From the NCBI GenBank assembly GCA_023424135.1, contig JAFAEH010000066.1:1-18873 (forward strand): a stretch of DNA of 18,873 nucleotides. The letters run 5' to 3'. The stretch is from Actinomycetes bacterium (lineage in GTDB: Bacteria > Actinomycetota > Actinomycetes > Actinomycetales > Cellulomonadaceae). The notes under the pieces were generated by a model. That model was given only the letters and a program-made list of their open reading frames with translations, was not told the origin of the DNA and did not search any database. A program made the position numbers and the translations under genes. Shown piece by piece: positions 1-6,436 of this stretch (position 1 is its first letter; each line of letters starts with the position of its first letter).

Positions 1-1
1 G

Positions 2-1090
2 CGCAACCCCGGGGCCTGGCTGCTCACGGCTGCGCGCCGCCGCGCGCTCGACCGGCTGCGGGCGCAGGCCGTGCACCGGCGCAAGGAGCCGCTCCTGGTC
101 GTGGACGACGAGATGCGGGCGCTGGCCGCCGCCGCGCAGGACCCCGGTGCGCACGTCGCCGACGAGCAGCTGCGGCTCGTCCTGACCTGCTGCCACCCGG
201 CCCTCGCGCCCGCGGACCGCGTCGCGATGACCCTGCGCTTCGTCGTCGGGCTCACGACGGCCGACATCGCACGGCTGCAGCTCGTGCAGCACACGGCGAT
301 GTCGGCGCGGCTCACGCGCGCGAAGAAGCGGCTCGCGGCCACGGGGGTGCCGTTCGTCGTCCCGCCGCGCGAGCGCCTCGACGAGCGCCTGGACGCGGTC
401 ACGACCGTGCTCTACCTGCTGTTCACCGCCGGGTACCAGCCCGCCGACGCACCGGGCGGCCTGCGGGTCGACCTGGCGGACGAGGCCGTGCGGCTCGCGC
501 GTGAGCTCGACGGGCTGCTCGGCGGGTCGCCGCGCGTGCGGGCGCTGCTCGCGCTCATGCTGCTGCAGCACTCGCGGCGCGACGCCCGCATCGACGACGA
601 CGGGCGGCTCGTGCTGCTGCCGGACCAGGACCGCTCCCGCTGGCACACCGCCGACGTCACCGAGGCGATGGCGCTGCTCACGGCGCTGCCCCCGCTCGAC
701 GGCCTCGCGGAGGACCACCGCCTGCAGGCGTTGATCGCGGCCGAGCACGCGACCGCGCCGACCGCGCAGGACACCCGCTGGGACGTCGTCGCCGCGCTGT
801 ACGCGCTGCTGGAGTCCCGCACGCGCTCACCCGTCGTGCGGCTGGCCCGGGCCGTCGCGGTCGCGGAGGCATCGGGTCCGGACGCGGGTGTCGCGCTGCT
901 CGTCGGGCTCGAGGACGCGTTGCCGCAGCACCACCGTCTGCACGCCGTGCGCGGTGAGCTGCTGCTGCGTGCAGGCCGTGGCGCCGAGGCCGTCGCGGAG
1001 CTCGAGCACGCACTGACCCTCGTGCCCGGCACCGCCGAGCGCGCGCACCTGGTGGCCCGGCTGGCGGTCGCGCGGGACCTCGACGGGTAG
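2..1090 (+). CDS. ECF RNA polymerase sigma factor with C-terminal helical extension (ECF42-like), 5' truncated
   Basis: Partial gene: the frame is open to the left edge and ends at TAG 1088-1090. The first visible residues, NPGAWLLTAARRRALDRLR, match the end of sigma region 2 and the linker of ECF sigma factors. Region 4 follows (TCCHPALAPADRVAMTLRFVVGLTTADIARL, helix-turn-helix), then about 220 residues of helical extension with LYLLFTAGYQPAD, ARAVAVAEASGPDAG and HRLHAVRGELLLRAGRGAEA segments. This layout is that of the ECF42-type family, where the extension is TPR-like and needed for activity. It would redirect RNA polymerase to a small regulon. ECF42 genes are often next to a DGPF/YCII-type protein gene, which would lie left of this window. 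The family's usual NEGY is TAGY here. The GTG at 71 is internal to region 2 and is not taken as the start. Family assignment is confident; the exact subgroup is less so. Confidence 0.88.
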   Translation, partial: RNPGAWLLTAARRRALDRLRAQAVHRRKEPLLVVDDEMRALAAAAQDPGAHVADEQLRLVLTCCHPALAPADRVAMTLRFVVGLTTADIARLQLVQHTAMSARLTRAKKRLAATGVPFVVPPRERLDERLDAVTTVLYLLFTAGYQPADAPGGLRVDLADEAVRLARELDGLLGGSPRVRALLALMLLQHSRRDARIDDDGRLVLLPDQDRSRWHTADVTEAMALLTALPPLDGLAEDHRLQALIAAEHATAPTAQDTRWDVVAALYALLESRTRSPVVRLARAVAVAEASGPDAGVALLVGLEDALPQHHRLHAVRGELLLRAGRGAEAVAELEHALTLVPGTAERAHLVARLAVARDLDG

Positions 1091-1095
1091 CGGCG

Positions 1096-2331
1096 TCAGG
1101 CGCCGGTCGCGACCAGCACCAGCAGCGCCAGGTTGAGCACGACGACCAGCGCGACGACGACGCACAGCACGACGTGCAGCCCGGTCCCGTTGCGGTCGGC
1201 GCCCATGACGGACCGGTCGCGGCCGAGGCGTACGAGCGGGACGAGCGCGAACGGGATGCCGAAGCTCAGCACGACCTGGCTGAGCACGAGCGTCCACGTG
1301 GGGTCGGCACCGACCGCGAGCAGCACGACGGCGGGCACGATGGTCACGACCCGGCGCACGAGGATCGGGATGCGCCGGTGCAGCAGCCCCTCCATGATCG
1401 TCGCGCCCGCGTAGGCACCGACGGACGTCGACGCGAGCCCCGACGCGAGCAGCCCGACGGCGAAGGCGATGCCGACACCGGGCCCCAGGCCGGTGACGAT
1501 CGCGGCGTGCGCACCCTCGATCGTGTCCGTCCCGTCGACGCCCTGCAGCCCCGACGCGGCGAGCAGCAGCAGGCCGATGTTGACGGCCCCGGCGACGACG
1601 AGCGCGACGACGACGTCCCAGCGCGTGGCCCGCAGCAGCAGACGCCGACCCTCACCCTCGGGTGCGCGGCCGTGCCGGTCGCGCACGAGGGCGGAGTGCA
1701 CGTAGATCGCGTGCGGCATGACCGTCGCACCGAGCATGCCGGCGGCGAGCAGCACCGAGTCGGCACCGGCGAACCGTGGCACGAGCCCGTCGAGCACACC
1801 GCCCGCGTCGGGGGGTGAGACGGCGAGCCCGGCGAGGAAGCCGACGGTGATGACGACGAGCAGCGCGACGACGACGGCCTCGAAGCGCCGCTGCCCGAAC
1901 CGGTCCTGCGTCGCGAGCAGCAGCAGGGACGCGGCCCCGACGATCACGCCGCCGAGCGGCAGCGGGACCCCGAACAGCAGGTGCAGCGCGATCGCGCCGC
2001 CGACGACCTCGGCGACGTCGGTGGCCGCCGCGACGACCTCGGCCTGCGCCCAGAACGCCAGACGAGGACCGCGTCGCAGCCGCTGCCCCAGGACCCCCGG
2101 CAGCGACTCGCCCGTGACGAGCCCGAGCTTGGCGGACTGGTACTGCACGAGCACGGCCATGACGTTCGCGGCGACGAGCACCCACAGCAGCAGGTACCCG
2201 TACCGTGCGCCGGCGGTGAGGTTGGCCGCGACGTTCCCAGGGTCGACGTAGGCGATCGCGGCGACGAACGCGGGTCCGAGCAGCACCGGCACCCGGGGTG
2301 TGCCGGTCACCCGCCGTCCAGAAGTTCGCAC
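1096..2331 (-). CDS. mntH: Nramp-family divalent metal (Mn2+/Fe2+) transporter MntH
   Basis: A 411-residue polytopic membrane protein, the usual length for bacterial Nramp proteins. It carries the two hallmark metal-binding motifs: DPGN at residues 30-33 in the unwound first helix and MPH at 205-207 in the sixth (GATVMPHAIYVHSAL). The conserved KLGLVTGESLPG and AEVVAAATDVAEVVGG segments also match. Nramp proteins import Mn2+ and/or Fe2+ with protons across the cytoplasmic membrane; manganese is the likeliest main substrate in bacteria. The start is ambiguous. GTG 2331 has a -10-like TAGAGT ending 6 nt upstream, so it suits a leaderless message. GTG 2310 would give a protein 7 residues shorter (MTGTPRVPVLLGP) preceded by a weak GGACGG. 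The gene converges on the sigma factor gene with 5 nt between stops. Palindromic half-sites overlap the start and probably bind a metal-responsive repressor (inference). Confidence 0.93.
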   Translation of the reverse strand: MRTSGRRVTGTPRVPVLLGPAFVAAIAYVDPGNVAANLTAGARYGYLLLWVLVAANVMAVLVQYQSAKLGLVTGESLPGVLGQRLRRGPRLAFWAQAEVVAAATDVAEVVGGAIALHLLFGVPLPLGGVIVGAASLLLLATQDRFGQRRFEAVVVALLVVITVGFLAGLAVSPPDAGGVLDGLVPRFAGADSVLLAAGMLGATVMPHAIYVHSALVRDRHGRAPEGEGRRLLLRATRWDVVVALVVAGAVNIGLLLLAASGLQGVDGTDTIEGAHAAIVTGLGPGVGIAFAVGLLASGLASTSVGAYAGATIMEGLLHRRIPILVRRVVTIVPAVVLLAVGADPTWTLVLSQVVLSFGIPFALVPLVRLGRDRSVMGADRNGTGLHVVLCVVVALVVVLNLALLVLVATGA

Positions 2332-2350
2332 GTCCGAACTCTAGCGTTCG
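2323..2350. promoter_or_regulatory. Putative operator: three alternating GTTCG/CGAAC half-sites at the mntH start
   Basis: GTTCG (2324-2328), CGAAC (2335-2339) and GTTCG (2346-2350) alternate in orientation, with start-to-start spacing of exactly 11 nt. The left pair forms an 18-bp near-perfect palindrome, AGTTCGCACGTCCGAACT (2323-2340, one mismatched pair). The right pair forms CGAAC-N6-GTTCG. The array covers the putative mntH -10 and GTG start. Position suggests repression, possibly by an MntR/DtxR- or Fur-family protein, but the sequence is not a consensus I can assign. Confidence 0.5.
2338..2343 (-). promoter_or_regulatory. Putative -10 hexamer TAGAGT of mntH
   Basis: TAGAGT on the minus strand fits the actinobacterial TANNNT -10 pattern. 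It ends 6 nt before GTG 2331, so transcription could begin at the G of the start codon (leaderless). No convincing -35 is seen. A face-to-face TAGCGT (2342-2347, plus strand) overlaps it and could serve the rightward lipoprotein gene. Confidence 0.4.
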
Positions 2351-2484
2351 ACGTTGTGCGCGCGCGCACGCCGGATCTCCCCGTGGCACGACCGCCCCGT
2401 CGAGCCTTGCCGCCCCAGCGCCGCGCCACCACGGTCACACCGCCGATGACAACCGGGCCACGGAACGCCAGCGCAGGGGGACAC

Positions 2485-2514
2485 GTGAAGAACCGAGGCA
2501 TCGCACTGCTATGA
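2485..2514 (+). CDS. Possible leader peptide (9 codons) overlapping the lipoprotein start
   Basis: GTG 2485 opens a 9-codon frame (MKNRGIALL) ending at TGA 2512-2514. A strong purine tract, AGGGGG (2475-2480), sits 4 nt before it, better placed than any ribosome binding site for the lipoprotein ATG at 2511. The stop overlaps that ATG as ATGA, the usual geometry for translational coupling. It is a candidate upstream frame that delivers ribosomes to the next gene. It may instead be chance; no homology is claimed. Confidence 0.35.
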   Translation: MKNRGIALL

Positions 2515-2987
2515 CGACACGACCCCGGCGCGCCGTCCTGGCGGCCGTCCTCGCACTGTCGGGGCTGACCGCCGGGTGTGCGCCCATGCGCGACCTGGAC
2601 GCTGTGGCCTTGGGTGCCGCCTCCGTCCAGGCAGGGAGCATGTTGAGTGCCGTCGAGCGCACGGTTGAGGAGAACACGTCCGCCACCGACGACGAGCTGG
2701 CCGAGCTCCTGGTCACTGCCGTGGACGAGCGGGCCGAGGCGGGATTCGAGCTCGTCGGTGCGCCGGGCCGGCGCACGACCTGGCACTCCGTGGTCAACGG
2801 CTCGGCGGACGGCCCGATCAAGGCGCAAGTGTGGGCCTCCGGATGCTTCGAGATCGTCGTCGACCGCGACGCGATACCACCCGTGACCGCCACCGACCGG
2901 CCATGCCCTGACAAGGTCATTCGGAACCTGCAGTCGAGGAACAGCGAGGAGAACATCCTGAGCATCGAGGACGTCAGGCGCGACTGA
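2511..2987 (+). CDS. Small secreted lipoprotein of unknown function
   Basis: A 158-residue protein with a lipoprotein signal: TTRPRR basic start, hydrophobic AVLAAVLALSGL, then TAGC with the acylated cysteine at residue 23. It is therefore predicted to be anchored on the outer face of the membrane. The mature part is acidic, with a helical stretch (SMLSAVERTVEENTSATDDELAELLV) followed by a probable beta region (FELVGAPGRRTTWHSVV, KAQVWASGCFEIVVD). Two further cysteines (GCFEIV and RPCPD) could form a disulfide. I recognise no family. Codon use is less G/C-biased than the neighbours: it contains ATA (2874-2876), TTG, AGT and AGG codons, which suggests recent acquisition or low expression. The only GAGG upstream lies 12-13 nt from the ATG, so translation may depend on the overlapping upstream frame. 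Confidence 0.75.
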   Translation: MTTRPRRAVLAAVLALSGLTAGCAPMRDLDAVALGAASVQAGSMLSAVERTVEENTSATDDELAELLVTAVDERAEAGFELVGAPGRRTTWHSVVNGSADGPIKAQVWASGCFEIVVDRDAIPPVTATDRPCPDKVIRNLQSRNSEENILSIEDVRRD

Positions 2988-3032
2988 GACACCCGTACCG
3001 ACACCCAGGACGGACCCCTCAGCGGGCCCACC

Positions 3033-3057
3033 CCCCGGCCGATCGGAAGGGCCGGGG
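3033..3057 (+). terminator. GC hairpin between lipoprotein and lysozyme-like gene
   Basis: CCCCGGCC (3033-3040) and GGCCGGGG (3050-3057) form an 8-bp stem with a 9-nt loop. It lies 46 nt after the lipoprotein stop and ends 3 nt before the GGAGG of the next gene. No T-tract follows, so it could be a weak terminator or a 5' UTR structure that affects access to the ribosome binding site. Confidence 0.4.
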
Positions 3058-3070
3058 AACGGAGGACGTC

Positions 3071-3697
3071 GTGGAGCAGATCGGTGCGATCGGTCGGCGC
3101 ATGCTCGAGATCCGCGCGACCATCGACGCGATCGACACGTCCCGGACCACCGCGGCGGCGACGGTCACCGCCACGTCGACGTCGGCGGTGACGTCCACCG
3201 ACGACGCCTTCGCCGCCGCGCTGGCCGCGGCGACCGGGACCACGGGGACGACGGCCACGTCGACGCTCCCCCAGGTCGACGGGTTCACCACCGAGCAGGT
3301 CGGCAACGCGGCCGCCGTCGTCGAGGCGGGTCGCAGCATGGGCCTGTCGCTGCGCGACCAGGCGATCGGTGTCATGACGGCCATCGGTGAGTCGTCGCTG
3401 CGGGTCCTCGACCACGGCGACACGGCCGGGCCCGACAGCCGCGGGCTGTTCCAGCAGCGCGACAACGGGGCGTGGGGCACGCTCGCCGAACGCATGGACC
3501 CGACCGCCAGCGCGCAGAGCTTCTTCCGCGCGCTGCAGCGTGTCACCGACCGCGACACGATGTCTCCCACGCTCGTGGCGCACGCCGTGCAGCGCAACGC
3601 CGACCCGCAGCACTACGCACGGTCCTGGGACGACGCGGTGGCCCTCGTCGCCCGTCTGACCGGGACCACGACCGCACAGGTCAAGTCCGGTCGCTGA
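3071..3697 (+). CDS. Lysozyme/transglycosylase-like protein lacking a signal peptide
   Basis: A 208-residue protein starting at GTG 3071 with a strong GGAGG (3061-3065) 5 nt upstream. Residues 1-25 are a probable helix (IGAIGRRMLEIRATIDAID). Residues 25-68 are a Thr/Ala/Ser-rich linker. Residues 72-200 form a lysozyme-like domain: QAIGVMTAIGESSLRVLDHGD, with E107 the likely general acid, then GPDSRGLFQQRDNGAWGTLAERMDP. GLFQQR resembles the GLFQ motif of lytic transglycosylase/SLT-like folds. Such domains cleave peptidoglycan glycan strands. There is no signal peptide or membrane segment, so export would need a special route (flagellar, phage-like or non-classical), or the protein acts on another target. 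A short N-terminal helix followed by a lysozyme-like domain is reminiscent of enzymes in actinobacterial flagellar clusters, but no flagellar gene is in the window. The stop lies 3 nt from the convergent neighbour's stop. Confidence 0.75.
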   Translation: MEQIGAIGRRMLEIRATIDAIDTSRTTAAATVTATSTSAVTSTDDAFAAALAAATGTTGTTATSTLPQVDGFTTEQVGNAAAVVEAGRSMGLSLRDQAIGVMTAIGESSLRVLDHGDTAGPDSRGLFQQRDNGAWGTLAERMDPTASAQSFFRALQRVTDRDTMSPTLVAHAVQRNADPQHYARSWDDAVALVARLTGTTTAQVKSGR

Positions 3698-3700
3698 CGC

Positions 3701-4381
3701 TCACGCGGCGACAGCACGCTCCCAGGTGCCGTCGCCGACGCGTCGGAAGCCGACCCGCTGCAGGTAGTCGAGCGCGCCCGGCGGGGCGCTCGGCACGACG
3801 AGCCTGCGCAACCCGTGCGCGGCGAACACGTCCGAGTGCCGGTACACGAACTCCCCGGGCGTGAAGTCCCGGAAGCGGGGCGTCACCCAGTCCAGCGCCA
3901 CGACCCCCGTGCCGTCACCGGCGTCGCGCACCAGCACGACACCGACCGTCTCGTCCCCGCGCACGACGAGGAACGCGAGGTCCTCCCCGTCCGTCATCCG
4001 CCCGTGCGCACCGACTCCCGGCACGGGCCCGTCAGTGCGGGCACCCGCGCCGTCCGCGGGGACCGTGCGGTGCGCCGCGACGTCCGCGGCGTGCACGGCG
4101 AGGACGTGCCGCAGGTACGCGTCGTCGGGGGCGACCTCGACGACCGCGTAGACGCGCTCGTCGGACCGCTCGCGGCGCAGCCGCCACAGCCAGTAGACGT
4201 CGATGACGGCGATCGCCCCGTTCATCGCCGCGAACGCCCAGATGCCGAACACGGCGTTGTACGCGGTGGCGAGCACGGCCCCCACCAGGTTCATGACCCG
4301 GAAGCGCCACACCCGCGCCTGCATGAGCGAGACGACGACCAGCACGGAACCGGCCCAGCCCACGACCTCCCACCACGGCAT
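3701..4381 (-). CDS. YgjV-like three-helix membrane protein fused to a GNAT-like domain
   Basis: A 226-residue protein from ATG 4381. Residues 4-68 hold three tightly packed hydrophobic helices (WEVVGWAGSVLVVVSLMQ, VMNLVGAVLATAYNAVFGIW, NGAIAVIDVYWLWRL), the pattern of YgjV-type small inner membrane proteins. After a variable linker (about 70-128), residues 130-226 look like the core of a GNAT acetyltransferase: DLAFLVVRGDETVGVVLVRD, GVVALDWVTPRF, and a final ALDYLQRVGFRRVGDGTWER typical of the last GNAT strands. The usual R/Q-x-x-G-x-G acetyl-CoA loop is not visible, so catalysis is doubtful and the domain may be regulatory. Function is unknown. It is divergent from the tandem-GNAT gene at 4487 (105-nt gap) and convergent with the lysozyme-like gene. 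Confidence 0.7.
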   Translation of the reverse strand: MPWWEVVGWAGSVLVVVSLMQARVWRFRVMNLVGAVLATAYNAVFGIWAFAAMNGAIAVIDVYWLWRLRRERSDERVYAVVEVAPDDAYLRHVLAVHAADVAAHRTVPADGAGARTDGPVPGVGAHGRMTDGEDLAFLVVRGDETVGVVLVRDAGDGTGVVALDWVTPRFRDFTPGEFVYRHSDVFAAHGLRRLVVPSAPPGALDYLQRVGFRRVGDGTWERAVAA

Positions 4382-4486
4382 CCCCGCAGGCTATGCCCCC
4401 GGCACGGCCCCGGCGCGGACGCCAGGTCCCGGCGGGCGGACGAAATCAGGTCGACGCACCGGCGGGCCCGGCGGATCGTGGGACGC

Positions 4487-5596
4487 ATGACGACCACGAC
4501 CTGGTCGGTGCGCGAGGTCCCCGTGCCGACATCCCTCGAGGGTGCCGACGCGGTGCTGCTGCGCGGCATGGTGGGCGCGCAGAACGACGTCGCCCAGGCG
4601 GTGTGGGGCACCACAGACTTCGACACCACGCCGCAGCGGGCCCTGTCCCAGCTGCGCCACCAGGACTACGACCGCAAGGTCCGGCTCGTCGCGGTCGACG
4701 ACGCCGCCGACCCGACGGACCCGGCACGCGTCCTGGGCACCGCACGGCTGGACCTGCCGCTGCGGGACAACACGCACACCGGCTGGCTGGACCTGTCCGT
4801 GCGACCGCCCGCGCGCGGTCGCGGCATCGGCGACGCGCTGCACGCCGCCGCGCTGGACGTCGCCCGCGAGGCGGGCCGCACGCACCTGATGACCGAGACC
4901 GAGCAGGCCGTGGAGCCGGGCCCGGGCCGGCACACGCTCGGCGCGCCGACCGGTGAGGGCCTCGTCTCCCGCGCGGACCCGTCGGTCGCGTTCGCGCTCG
5001 CGCACGGCTGGCAGCTCGAGCAGGTCGCACGGCACTCGCGCCTGACGCTGCCCCTCGACGCGGCCACGGTGCAGACCCACCGGGACACGGCGGCCGACCG
5101 CGCGGGCACCGACTACCGCACCGTGACCTGGCGGGACGTGACCCCCGACGCGCACCTCGCGCACATGGCCGAGCTGCGCACGCGCATGAGCACCGACGAG
5201 CCGACGGCCGGTCTCGACGTCCAGGAGGAGCGCTGGGACGCGGCCCGGGTCCGCGACGAGGACGCCGAGTACCTCGACCGGGACGAGCACCTGCTGACGA
5301 CGGCGGTCGAGCACGTGCCGTCCGGCAGGCTCGTCGCGTACTCGCAGCTCATGGCGCCGCCGCACACCGACGCGTTCGTCTGGCAGCTCGACACCCTGGT
5401 GCTGCGCGAGCACCGCGGGCACCGCCTCGGCATGCTCGTCAAGGCCGCGCAGCTCCAGGAGCTCACCGCGTGGCGCCCGCGCGTGCGGCGGATCAGCACG
5501 TGGAACGCCCAGGAGAACCGCTGGATGCTCGCGATCAACGTCGCGCTCGGCTTCCGCCCCGCGGGCGGGTGCGGCGTCTGGCAGCGCACGCTGTAG
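4487..5596 (+). CDS. Tandem-GNAT N-acetyltransferase family protein
   Basis: A 369-residue protein with two GNAT repeats. The first (about 1-190) has an acetyl-CoA loop RPPARGRGIGDAL at 106-117. The second (about 208-369) has LREHRGHRLGMLVK at 306-319 and TWNAQENRWMLAINVALGF at 338-356, where the N-x(5-7)-N pattern before LGF is a recurrent signature of the active C-terminal domain in such duplicated actinobacterial GNATs. These enzymes acetylate amines; the relatives include mycothiol synthase (MshD) and antibiotic acetyltransferases. Nothing here fixes the substrate, so a specific name is not justified. ATG 4487 is chosen because MTTTTW starts just before the first conserved strand; the ribosome binding site is weak (GTGGGA). 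The longer upstream frame is discarded because it lies opposite the neighbouring gene. Confidence 0.85.
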   Translation: MTTTTWSVREVPVPTSLEGADAVLLRGMVGAQNDVAQAVWGTTDFDTTPQRALSQLRHQDYDRKVRLVAVDDAADPTDPARVLGTARLDLPLRDNTHTGWLDLSVRPPARGRGIGDALHAAALDVAREAGRTHLMTETEQAVEPGPGRHTLGAPTGEGLVSRADPSVAFALAHGWQLEQVARHSRLTLPLDAATVQTHRDTAADRAGTDYRTVTWRDVTPDAHLAHMAELRTRMSTDEPTAGLDVQEERWDAARVRDEDAEYLDRDEHLLTTAVEHVPSGRLVAYSQLMAPPHTDAFVWQLDTLVLREHRGHRLGMLVKAAQLQELTAWRPRVRRISTWNAQENRWMLAINVALGFRPAGGCGVWQRTL

Positions 5597-5603
5597 CGCG
5601 CGC

Positions 5604-5626
5604 CGCGGACGGACATCAGGTCCGCG
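5604..5626. terminator. Putative bidirectional terminator hairpin between convergent genes
   Basis: CGCGGAC (5604-5610) and GTCCGCG (5620-5626) form a 7-bp stem around a 9-nt loop. It starts 8 nt after the GNAT stop, and its loop contains the stop codon of the opposing SRPBCC gene (5616-5618). Location suits a shared terminator; no T-tract is present. Confidence 0.45.
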
Positions 5627-6374
5627 CCGCGGTCGCCGCCCGGGTCCCCCACCAGCCGGCCCAGCGGCGCCGCGCCTCGGCGAGCACGTCGTCCGGCATG
5701 CCGTACGTGGACAGCGTCGCGTCGACCGTGCCGTGCGGGGGCCGCTCCACGGGGGGTCGCACGACGAGCACGAGCAGCGACTCCGCGATGCCGTGCAGGT
5801 GGACGCCGACCTGGTGCTCGGACTTGTAGACGACCGTCCCGCCGACGCGTGACCCGTCGGGTCGGGTCGCGTCGACGTGCCCGCCGACCGGCAGTCCCCG
5901 CACACCGTGCAGGCCCGCACGGAACAGCAGCGGGTCGCGCCGGTCGCCCGCGTCGAGGCCGTGCGCGTCGAACGTGAGCCGGTCCTCGCCCGGGTGCACC
6001 CCGAGCGCGAACGCCAGCTGGTGGACCGACTGGATCCACACCTCGTCGACGTCGTCGAACACCCCGTCGAACGTCGAGAGCCCCTGGTGGCTCGCGCGGG
6101 TCACGGCGACGTGCGTCCGCGTGGGCTCGGCGTCGTGCGCAGTCACGGTCAGCCGGTCGTGGTTGCGCCACTCCAGGGATCGCGTCGTCGTGCCGTCCGC
6201 GTGGTCGTGCTCCTCGCGTACACCCGCGAGCAGGTGGGCGATCTGCGCGTCGAGGCCCTCGTGGTCCCAGCCGTACCAGCGGCGGACCAGCCGCGGGTCG
6301 CGCACGTGCTCCCACACGGTCGCGACGGGGGCGTGCACGTCGACCTGGACGATCTCACGGCGCTCGAGCGTCAT
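5616..6374 (-). CDS. SRPBCC (START/AHSA1-like) family protein
   Basis: A 252-residue soluble protein from ATG 6374, with AGGTGAG in the 16 nt upstream. The N-terminus, REIVQVDVHAPVATVWEHVRDPRLVRRWYGWD, is the characteristic first strand and helix of the SRPBCC ligand-binding fold (V-x-x-x-V-W-x-x-x-x-D-P-x-x-x-x-W). A later VTRASHQGLSTFDGVFDDVDEVWIQSVHQLAFAL segment matches the long C-terminal helix of AHSA1-like members. The remaining ~110 residues extend beyond one domain and include a VGGTVVYKSEHQVGVHLHG stretch. These domains bind hydrophobic ligands or act as co-chaperone-like modules; the ligand is unknown. It lies 62 nt downstream of thiQ on the same strand and could be read through from the thiamine operon, though it has its own ribosome binding site. 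Its 3' end converges on the tandem-GNAT gene. Confidence 0.75.
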   Translation of the reverse strand: MTLERREIVQVDVHAPVATVWEHVRDPRLVRRWYGWDHEGLDAQIAHLLAGVREEHDHADGTTTRSLEWRNHDRLTVTAHDAEPTRTHVAVTRASHQGLSTFDGVFDDVDEVWIQSVHQLAFALGVHPGEDRLTFDAHGLDAGDRRDPLLFRAGLHGVRGLPVGGHVDATRPDGSRVGGTVVYKSEHQVGVHLHGIAESLLVLVVRPPVERPPHGTVDATLSTYGMPDDVLAEARRRWAGWWGTRAATAART

Positions 6375-6436
6375 GCCTGCTCACCTACCTGGGTCGGGAC
6401 GGGCCCGCGGGACGACGACGGCCCGGTGCTCCGACG

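Noticed and set aside
2335..2350. LexA/SOS box at CGAAC...GTTCG upstream of mntH
   Set aside because: The spacing between half-sites is 6 nt, not the 4 nt of the Gram-positive SOS box, and the gene context is metal transport.
2356..2369. GTGCGCGCGCGCAC palindrome as an operator
   Set aside because: Alternating GC runs are self-complementary by nature and common in such genomes; there is no other support.
2988..3070. c-di-AMP riboswitch ahead of the lysozyme-like gene
   Set aside because: Such riboswitches often precede wall hydrolase genes in actinobacteria, but this gap is only 83 nt and shows a single simple hairpin without the conserved core.
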